Positions 8,439 through 14,545 of a stretch of DNA of 64,000 bases are shown one piece after another. The position numbers and the translations under genes were made by a program. Positions within the stretch are counted from its first letter, which is position 1. Each line of letters begins with the position of its first letter. The stretch comes from Devosia sp. A16 (GTDB taxonomy: Bacteria; Pseudomonadota; Alphaproteobacteria; Rhizobiales; Devosiaceae), in contig NZ_CP012945.1 in the NCBI RefSeq assembly GCF_001402915.1, positions 3,511,501 to 3,575,500 of the forward strand, read 5' to 3'. Under the pieces are notes generated by a model, which worked only from the letters and a program-made list of their open reading frames with translations, was not told the origin of the DNA and did no database searches.

Positions 8439-8573
8439 ATGTTCTTCCCCCGTAAGCCCGGCCTGCGCCGCGGCCCGCAAAAGCCGAAACATCCCCTCAA
8501 CCCGGACGATGAACTGCGCCCGCAACTCAGGCTGTCCAAGCTCGAACTGATGGCGCTGCTGCTGATCAGGTAG
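8439..8573 (+). CDS. 44-residue microprotein, LELMAL family copy 2
   Basis: Starts MFFPRKPGLRRG and ends KLELMALLLIR; paralogue of the gene 26 bases upstream, conserved at both ends and divergent in the middle. Here AGAGGA (8426-8431) is 7 unstructured bases from the ATG, an ordinary ribosome site, which makes it a useful contrast to the hairpin-bridged copies. Retention of both termini in two diverged copies argues that these are real proteins. Function unknown. Confidence 0.6.
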   Translation: MFFPRKPGLRRGPQKPKHPLNPDDELRPQLRLSKLELMALLLIR

Positions 8574-8627
8574 TCGATCTGATCGATGAGAAGCGGCCTC
8601 GTGCTACGCGCACGCGCCTCAAACTCG

Positions 8628-8714
8628 GTGTCATTCCCGCGAAAGCGGGAACCTCTGTTTCCGTGCCGGCAGCGCCATCGCAAACGGAGATCCCCGCTTT
8701 CGCGGGGATGACAC
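8628..8714. repeat. GTCATTCCCGCGAAAGCGGGAA-type inverted repeat
   Basis: An 87-base imperfect palindrome whose arms (about 8628-8662 and 8680-8714) each contain a smaller CCCGC-GAAA-GCGGG hairpin. It lies between the microprotein cluster and the 3' end of tag. A shorter relative is at 59611-59642. Dispersed palindromes of this kind are common in proteobacteria; it could end transcription from both sides. Confidence 0.6.
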
Positions 8715-8740
8715 TGAGAATGGGCGCAAATACTTGGAGG

Positions 8741-9343
8741 CTATTTCGGCCGCTTCAGCGCCTGGCGCTCTCCCTCCGCCTCCGCCCGGCAGAAGCAGCC
8801 GTCGACGTGATCGTTCACCAGCCCCATCGCCTGCATGAAGGCGTAGCTGGTGGTGGGGCCCACGAACGAGAAGCCGCGCTTGCGCAGATCCTTGCTCATC
8901 GTCTTGGACGCCGCGGTTTCGGCAGGGATGCTGCCCGAGACGATCGGCCCCTTCACCGGCTCCGGCTCGAAGCTCCAGAAATATGCGGCCAATGAGCCGA
9001 ATTCCTTCTGCACCTCCAGCGCCCGTTTGGCGTTGTTGATGGTCGAGGCGATCTTGCCGCGATGCCGGATGATGCCGGCATCCTGGAGCAGCCGTTCGAT
9101 ATCGGCCTCGCCCATCGCCGCGACCTTGCCGAGATCGAAGCCATGGAACGCAGCGCGAAAGTTCTCGCGCTTCCTGAGGATGGTGATCCACGCCAGCCCC
9201 GACTGGAAGCCTTCGAGGCAGAGTTTTTCGAACAGCCTGGTATCATCGGTGACCGGCCGCCCCCATTCGCGGTCGTGATAATGCTGGTATAGCGCGTCGC
9301 TCCCCGCCCAGCTGCAGCGCGTCACCTCGTTCGGCGTTGACAT
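8741..9343 (-). CDS. tag: DNA-3-methyladenine glycosylase I
   Basis: Removes 3-methyladenine from alkylated DNA in base-excision repair. The 200-residue length is normal for Tag. The zinc ligands are present: Cys in the N-terminal TRCSWAG, His in YHDREWG, and the C-terminal H-x3-C of VNDHVDGCFC. The LEGFQSGLAW and HRGKIASTINNA helices fit the HhH-glycosylase fold. ATG 9343 has AGGAG upstream; longer frames to 9511 run into the divergent regulator gene. Confidence 0.94.
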   Translation of the reverse strand: MSTPNEVTRCSWAGSDALYQHYHDREWGRPVTDDTRLFEKLCLEGFQSGLAWITILRKRENFRAAFHGFDLGKVAAMGEADIERLLQDAGIIRHRGKIASTINNAKRALEVQKEFGSLAAYFWSFEPEPVKGPIVSGSIPAETAASKTMSKDLRKRGFSFVGPTTSYAFMQAMGLVNDHVDGCFCRAEAEGERQALKRPK

Positions 9344-9498
9344 GGTTAACTCCTGGTAAATAGATGGCCCCGCGTGGCGGGATGAAGCAAGTCGCCGACT
9401 TTTCGTCTCCAACCTCGCGGCGAGCAACCCGGATTGGACGTCCGCGCGCTTCGACCTCGCGACCATGACTGGCGAAGCGGCTGGGGGGCCAAACGCCG

Positions 9499-9933
9499 AT
9501 GATTCTGCCACAGGACCTCAAAGCGCTTGTCGTCGACGACAATGCCTATGCGCGCGCCGCCGTGGCGGCAACCCTGCGCAAGCTCGGCCTCGTCTCGATC
9601 GATGAGCTCACCGGCGCGGCGGCGGCCGTGGGTGCCATCCAGGCGACGCGCTACGACATCATGTTCATGGATTGGTACATGCCGGAAATGAATGGCGCGG
9701 CGCTGCTCGAAGTCATCCGCGATCCCCGGTTTTCTGCCCATGGCCGGGTCCCCGTGGTGATGATCACCGCCTATCCAAACCGCGAGACCATGGCGCGCGC
9801 CAGGCAGCTGGGCGCCGGCGAGGTGCTCACCAAGCCGTTCACGATCGCCCATGCCGCCGCTGCCCTGGCTCGCCTGTTGCCGGATGGCTGGCAGATCCCC
9901 GCGGACGCGGACCCGGGGCAGGTGCTGTTGTAG
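9499..9933 (+). CDS. Single-domain response regulator (CheY-like)
   Basis: A 144-residue receiver domain with no output domain. All catalytic residues are visible: acidic pocket VVDDN, phosphoacceptor Asp in FMDWYMPEMNG, Thr in MITAYP and Lys in TKPF. It probably relays phosphate or acts by protein contact. No kinase is adjacent; the nearest kinase-like gene (14546) lacks its His. Divergent from tag across about 155 bases. Confidence 0.9.
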   Translation: MILPQDLKALVVDDNAYARAAVAATLRKLGLVSIDELTGAAAAVGAIQATRYDIMFMDWYMPEMNGAALLEVIRDPRFSAHGRVPVVMITAYPNRETMARARQLGAGEVLTKPFTIAHAAAALARLLPDGWQIPADADPGQVLL

Positions 9934-9935
9934 GC

Positions 9936-9964
9936 TTGACCATTAATAACCAAATAGTTATAGA
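9936..9964 (+). promoter_or_regulatory. Sigma-70-type promoter before the SRPBCC gene
   Basis: TTGACC (9936-9941), a 17-base spacer and TATAGA (9959-9964), in a notably AT-rich patch. ATAAC at 9946 and GTTAT at 9957 form an inverted repeat across the spacer and -10 region, and GGTTAT recurs at 9972; this could be an operator. Confidence 0.55.
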
Positions 9965-9991
9965 ACATTCAGGTTATAGATGGAGACCCCA

Positions 9992-10471
9992 ATGTCCGCA
10001 GCTCTCACAATCACCCACCCGTCAGACAACGCCGTCACCGTGTCGCGCAGCTTCGATGCGCCTCAGGACCTGGTCTTTGCCTGCCACACCCAGCCCCAAC
10101 TGGTGCAGCGCTGGCAGCTCGGCCCGCCGGGCTGGAGCATGCCGATCTGCGAGATCGACCTCAGGGTCGGTGGCGCCTATCGCTATGTCTGGCGCAGCGA
10201 CGCTGACGCCTCCGAGTTCGGCTTTACTGGCCGGTTCCGTGAGATCGTCGTCCCCGTGCGCATCGTTCACACCGAGGGCATGATCGGCACCCCCGGCGAG
10301 GCGGTGGTCACCACCACCTTCGAGGAGCGAGCCGGCCGCACGGTGCTGACCCTCACCATGAGCTTCGAAAGCCAGGAGGTTCGCGACCAGGTCCTGCTCA
10401 CCGGCATGACGGATGGCATGGCCCAGAGCTACGACCGCCTGGATGAACTGTTGTCCGAGAAGGTCGCGTAA
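9992..10471 (+). CDS. SRPBCC / AHSA1 domain protein
   Basis: A 159-residue START-like fold protein of the activator-of-Hsp90-ATPase type. Hallmarks: ITVSRSFDAP-like strand at the N-terminus (VTVSRSFDAPQDLVF), the W-x-GP helix, DLRVGGAYRY near 50, and the long C-terminal helix GMTDGMAQSYDRLDELL. In bacteria these are often paired with an ArsR regulator and may bind small hydrophobic ligands; no regulator is adjacent here. I prefer ATG 9992 (GGAG just before) to ATG 9980, since the latter falls inside the probable leader. Confidence 0.88.
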   Translation: MSAALTITHPSDNAVTVSRSFDAPQDLVFACHTQPQLVQRWQLGPPGWSMPICEIDLRVGGAYRYVWRSDADASEFGFTGRFREIVVPVRIVHTEGMIGTPGEAVVTTTFEERAGRTVLTLTMSFESQEVRDQVLLTGMTDGMAQSYDRLDELLSEKVA

Positions 10472-10491
10472 CTCACCCTGTTGCCGCAGTG

Positions 10492-10519
10492 GTTGATGGC
10501 GCTGGCGAGCGCCGTCAAC
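10492..10519. terminator. Hairpin after the SRPBCC gene
   Basis: GTTGATGGCGCT, a GGCG loop and AGCGCCGTCAAC form a 12-bp stem with one mismatch, 20 bases after the stop codon. There is no T tract, so intrinsic termination is uncertain. Confidence 0.45.
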
Positions 10520-10649
10520 AGACGAGCGGGCGTCGGCGCCTCACTTTCACTTAACCACCTTCCTTCACGCCCCGTTCGATATTGTCATAAATACTGCGCA
10601 GCGCCCGGCCTCCGTCGGGCGCTCGCGTATCAATGATGAGTGTGCGCCA

Positions 10650-11273
10650 ATGCTGCGTTTGTCCCGAGCGGTGCTCGCCGCCGCCGCCTGCCTCGTGTCC
10701 TTCTCGGTCTTCGCCGATACTGCCAGCGCCGCGCAGGGCCTGTTCATGTTCGATCTGCAGTCGCGCCCGTCGCTGCACGACTCCAAGCCCCGTGCGGGCT
10801 ACAAGCTAAAGAGCAGCAAGGTGCGCCTTGCCCCCGAGTTCCGGCGGCAGATCGTCGCCTACAAGACCAACCAGAAGCCCGGCACCATCATCGTCAACAC
10901 CGGCGAGAAGCACCTCTATCTGGTGCTTGGTGACGGCAAGGCGCTGCGCTACGGCATCGGCACCGCTCGCAGCGGTTTCGAATGGAGCGGTACGCACAAG
11001 GTTTCCAACAAGCGCGAATGGCCCGGCTGGACGCCGCCGGCGGAGATGAAGCGCCGCCAGCCGAACCTGCCGGACTACATGCCCGGCGGCATCAACAATC
11101 CGCTCGGCGCCCGCGCCATCTATATCGGCTCGACTCTCTACCGCATCCACGGCACCAACGAGCCCTGGACTATCGGCCAGGACGTCTCGTCCGGGTGCAT
11201 CCGCATGGTCAACGATGATGTCGAAGACCTCTACGCGCGCGTCAAAATTGGCGCGAAGGTGATTGTGCTTTAG
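10650..11273 (+). CDS. L,D-transpeptidase (YkuD domain)
   Basis: Periplasmic peptidoglycan enzyme forming 3-3 cross-links or attaching proteins to the wall. The 207-residue protein has a signal peptide (cleavage near ASA-AQ, about 27) and the YkuD domain from about 85. The catalytic motif is complete: YRIHGTNEPWTIG followed by SSGCIRM, with the catalytic Cys and the upstream His. A GCGCCCG/CGGGCGC hairpin (10601-10622) sits in its leader. Monocistronic by spacing. Confidence 0.92.
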   Translation: MLRLSRAVLAAAACLVSFSVFADTASAAQGLFMFDLQSRPSLHDSKPRAGYKLKSSKVRLAPEFRRQIVAYKTNQKPGTIIVNTGEKHLYLVLGDGKALRYGIGTARSGFEWSGTHKVSNKREWPGWTPPAEMKRRQPNLPDYMPGGINNPLGARAIYIGSTLYRIHGTNEPWTIGQDVSSGCIRMVNDDVEDLYARVKIGAKVIVL

Positions 11274-11324
11274 TTAGGATTTTCAGCGACACTAACGCCG
11301 GAATTCTGGGGGCTTTCCGGCGTC

Positions 11325-13214
11325 ATGCGCGGCACTTTCGACCTTCTCAAGCGGTTCCGCGCCGATGAGCGCGGCGCATTTGCGGTCATCTTCGGCCTGC
11401 TGGCGATCGTCCTCGTCGCCATGGCCGGCGCCGCCGTGGACTACACCGGGATGGAAACGGCCCGAGCCAAGGCGCAGATCGCGCTGGACTCCGCCGCTCT
11501 GGGTCTCGCTCCCAAGATTTACGCCCAGACTGAAGAGCAACTGCGCAAGTCCGCCGAGGATCTCGTCAAGGAGCGACTGAACGATTCCACCCTGACGGTC
11601 TCCGTCGACTCCGCCGACGCGACGACCGCCACCGGGACGTTGAAGCTCGAGGGCAAGATCACCGTCCCGATGGCGTTCGTGCAACTTATCGGCATTCCCA
11701 CGATGACCACGAAGCTCACTTCAGAGGCGACCCGCGGCTCTATCAATCTCGAAGTGTCAGTGGCGCTCGATACCACAGGGTCGATGGGATCGACCGGCAT
11801 CTCCACTTTGCAGACGGCGCTCTCGACGCTTATCCCATTGGTCGTCAAGGACCAGCAGGTGCCAACCTATTCCAAGATGGCGTTGGTGCCGTATTCGACA
11901 GCTGTGAACGTGGGTGCCGACTATGCCGTCGGGGCACGCGGGCCAGTCGTGCCGCCAAAGACGATAACTGCCATTGATTGGAAGAACGGCGTCGTAAGAA
12001 ACATCAAGAGTATTAGCAAGACCAACCCGGCCGTGGTAACGACGACCGCGAACCATGGTTATATTACCGGAGAATTCGTCTACATCGCTGGCGTTGGCGG
12101 TATGAACCAGGTGAATAGCAAGAAATATAAGGTGGTCGTGCTTACGAACACCACTTTCTCGCTTCAGACTGTGGCCGGAGTGGGGGTTAACGCCACGGGA
12201 TATTCCACCGCAAGCAACAACACCGGGACGTCCCAGCGCTGCTATCTCGCCACATGCGACATCGTCGTGACGACGTCAGACGATCACGGACTGGTGACCG
12301 GACAAACTGCCATGTTCACCGGTGTCAACGGAATGACGCAGCTGAACTTCGACTTTACCACGAAGACCTCATCCGCGACCTACAATAAGCCATGGTTCGT
12401 GGTGACCAGGCTGACGAACAATATGTTCGCACTGGACGGAACCGACGGAACAGATTCTAGCAAGGGAGGTGGCTACGGCGCCTATACCTCCGGCGGATTG
12501 TCATATTGCGTACTGTATGGGTGCACCTACTATCGCTACCGTACAGACAGGCCACCCTATAAGGCCACGGCGAGCTGCGTTACCGAGCGGATGACGAACA
12601 GCTTCAACGACGTTGCGCCGAGCAACACTCTGCTCTCCATCAACTATACCAGCGACGGCGTCTGCGGCATCAACGAGAAGATGTTGCCATTGACGTCGGA
12701 CAAGGCGGAACTGCAGAAGTACACCGCCTCCGGCGCGCTCAAGGCTAGCGGCAATACCGCCGGACAGATCGGCACGGCCTGGGCCTGGTACCTCGTGGCG
12801 CCAACTTTTGGAGAGTTGTTCGCCACCCCCGGCAAGCCCGCCACCTACGACGCGCCCAACACGCTTAAGATCGTCATCATCATGACCGATGGCGCCTACA
12901 ATCAGGAGTATTGCCGAGGCGTCGTCGCTGGTAATACTGCGACCTCCGCAACCTGTAGCGCTCCGGACGGCACCACCGGCACCATGACCGGTCCTTTTGG
13001 CCAAGCCGAGGACCTCTGTTACAACATGAAGCAGAAGGGGGTCGTAATTTACACCGTCGGCTTTAACCTCGGTACCAGTGGCAACGAAGTCGATCTGCTG
13101 AAGAAGTGTGCGTCAGATCCCGATAAGGCAAAACTGGCCAACGACAATGCCGGTCTGGTGAAAGCCTTCCGCGAGATCGGCGAGAATATCTCCGACCTGC
13201 GCCTGTCGCAGTAG
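11325..13214 (+). CDS. TadG-like vWA protein with phage-type repeat insert
   Basis: A 629-residue protein of the Flp-pilus TadE/TadG type: a type II-like anchor at 16-40 (DERGAFAVIFGLLAIVLVAMAG) followed by the TadG helix and a von Willebrand A domain. The MIDAS motif DTTGS is at 149-153 and the third MIDAS segment IIMTDG near 525. Between them, at about 228-392, two repeats share the pattern V-x-TT-x(2)-HG-x-x-TG-x(8)-GV-x-GM-x-QLN, which resembles the E1 FCCH-like domains of phage tail proteins. The insert is poorer in GC: 91 of 180 bases at 12001-12180 are G or C against 39 of 60 at 11341-11400. No other tad gene is in the window. Confidence 0.8.
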   Translation: MRGTFDLLKRFRADERGAFAVIFGLLAIVLVAMAGAAVDYTGMETARAKAQIALDSAALGLAPKIYAQTEEQLRKSAEDLVKERLNDSTLTVSVDSADATTATGTLKLEGKITVPMAFVQLIGIPTMTTKLTSEATRGSINLEVSVALDTTGSMGSTGISTLQTALSTLIPLVVKDQQVPTYSKMALVPYSTAVNVGADYAVGARGPVVPPKTITAIDWKNGVVRNIKSISKTNPAVVTTTANHGYITGEFVYIAGVGGMNQVNSKKYKVVVLTNTTFSLQTVAGVGVNATGYSTASNNTGTSQRCYLATCDIVVTTSDDHGLVTGQTAMFTGVNGMTQLNFDFTTKTSSATYNKPWFVVTRLTNNMFALDGTDGTDSSKGGGYGAYTSGGLSYCVLYGCTYYRYRTDRPPYKATASCVTERMTNSFNDVAPSNTLLSINYTSDGVCGINEKMLPLTSDKAELQKYTASGALKASGNTAGQIGTAWAWYLVAPTFGELFATPGKPATYDAPNTLKIVIIMTDGAYNQEYCRGVVAGNTATSATCSAPDGTTGTMTGPFGQAEDLCYNMKQKGVVIYTVGFNLGTSGNEVDLLKKCASDPDKAKLANDNAGLVKAFREIGENISDLRLSQ

Positions 13215-13215
13215 C

Positions 13216-13440
13216 TCAGCCCTGCAGTACGAACCGTCTGCCGCCGGGGAAGGCGGCGAGCGCGGCGCGCTGCTCGGCTTCGGTCAGGCCTTCGAAACGG
13301 ATCGCCATCGGTAGTTCCGGCGCGTCGATCGGCGCCACCGGACTGGTCGGTTGCAGCCGCCCGTCGTGCGCTGCCGCCAGCCACGACTTGGCCCTGCGGC
13401 TCGCGGCCGGTGAGGTCAGTCTGAAAGCGCGGCGATCCAT
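13216..13440 (-). CDS. Small hypothetical protein, 74 residues
   Basis: Start ATG 13440 has CGGAG eight bases upstream. The product begins MDRRAFRLTSPAASRRAKS, basic, and ends with a short helix EGLTEAEQRAALAAFPGG. No family recognised. It lies tail to tail with the vWA gene, one base apart, and has codon use like its neighbours. Moderate support only. Confidence 0.45.
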   Translation of the reverse strand: MDRRAFRLTSPAASRRAKSWLAAAHDGRLQPTSPVAPIDAPELPMAIRFEGLTEAEQRAALAAFPGGRRFVLQG

Positions 13441-13584
13441 TGCGAATACTCCGTGGACGAGGGGCACTGCAGTAACGCGGCGATGCTACGACAGGTTGCC
13501 GGTCAACCGGGTCATTTCGCAGTCAACTCCGCGTCAGCGTGCGATCCTGTCACCCGGCGCTTGAACCCTCCACCAACGTGGCAT

Positions 13585-14148
13585 TCATACACCGTTCACC
13601 ATCGGGGCAATCCCGAGGCCGATCAGTGAGCGCACCATGGCCACTCGTTCCTCCAGCGGCAGGGCAGGGATCCGCACCAGCTCGAAGCCGAGACGCTCGT
13701 ACGCCGCGATGTGGAAGCGTTCGAAGCGCCGCGACTCATCGAGGCTGATCCGCCGTGCCTCGGTCCTGGTAATGAACCCCAGGAGGTCGACGAACAGCAC
13801 CCGCCGCTCGTACTGGGCCGACGCGACCATCGACGCGATCGATTCGATGAGCGCATCCGGCACCGGGTGTCCCAGATATTCAGCCAGCGCCAGCGTGCAG
13901 ACCAGCGAGCGGTCGGACACGCGCACGTTGCCGGTCGCCGGCCGAGCGGCCCGCTGCAGCTGCAACCGCGCGATGTCGTCGATGAACTCAGGTCGACGCC
14001 ATGATTCGTCGATCCCGCGCCCCTGGTCCAGCGCGATCACGTCGGTCGCCGCCTCCTCGACCACATCGATGCCGCCGGCTTCGAGCGCCCTGACAATGAC
14101 GGTTTTGCCGGCGCCAGGGGCACCGGTCAGGATGAATTCGCGGGCCAT
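13585..14148 (-). CDS. AAA_28-type P-loop NTPase
   Basis: A 187-residue NTPase with a textbook Walker A (FILTGAPGAGKT at 5-16), the EEAATDVI segment near 31 that is typical of the AAA_28/NadR-like kinase group, and a Walker B-like VLFVDLLGF near 118. Proteins of this group are predicted nucleoside or cofactor kinases; none is characterised well enough to name a substrate. It precedes tRNA-His on the same strand at about 100 bases. Confidence 0.78.
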   Translation of the reverse strand: MAREFILTGAPGAGKTVIVRALEAGGIDVVEEAATDVIALDQGRGIDESWRRPEFIDDIARLQLQRAARPATGNVRVSDRSLVCTLALAEYLGHPVPDALIESIASMVASAQYERRVLFVDLLGFITRTEARRISLDESRRFERFHIAAYERLGFELVRIPALPLEERVAMVRSLIGLGIAPMVNGV

Positions 14149-14244
14149 GGCCTCGCTCCATGTGAGGGATATGCAGGACCGGACAGGCCAGCGTCAGGTC
14201 AGTTCAGCGGGGGATTTTTGCCTGGTGCCGGGCCAGTGCGGGAA

Positions 14245-14321
14245 TGGTACCGCCTCCCCGGATCGAACGGGGGACCTCTAGATCCACAATCTAGCGCTCT
14301 AACCAACTGAGCTAAGGCGGC
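14245..14321 (-). tRNA. tRNA-His (anticodon GTG)
   Basis: Full cloverleaf: acceptor GCCGCCT with AGGCGGT, D arm, anticodon stem CTAGA/TCTAG around TTGTGGA (anticodon GTG), T stem CCCCG/CGGGG, and an encoded CCA. Position 1 is G facing U72 and the discriminator is A73, not the C73 that normally pairs with G-1. A G does stand at -1 in the genome, but it would face A73. This is the derived histidine tRNA known from many alphaproteobacteria. Confidence 0.95.
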
Positions 14322-14337
14322 CCGGCAAGCGCGGCGG

Positions 14338-14366
14338 ACCATAGTTTCAGTTCTCGCTGCTGGCAA
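14338..14366 (-). promoter_or_regulatory. Promoter of tRNA-His
   Basis: Read on the minus strand: TTGCCA (14361-14366), a 17-base spacer and TATGGT (14338-14343), 16 bases before the mature 5' end. Confidence 0.55.
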
Positions 14367-14545
14367 GCGCCGATTTGGCCTGTTTTCATCCCCTGTTGAC
14401 GAGACCCGGTTTAACCATTGGCGACGAATGACGGCCGCTCACCTCCGGGCGATATGGACCGTGCCGGAGCCCCGGGATATTTAGAGAAGATTAAGTTCCG
14501 AGTTCGCTTTGTGTCGATTTGGCACAAGGCAGGAAAAGAGTACGC

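Noticed and set aside
10564-10591. A promoter for the L,D-transpeptidase (TTCACG-17-ATAAAT)
   Set aside because: Only the -10 is reasonable; the match is too weak to list as a feature.
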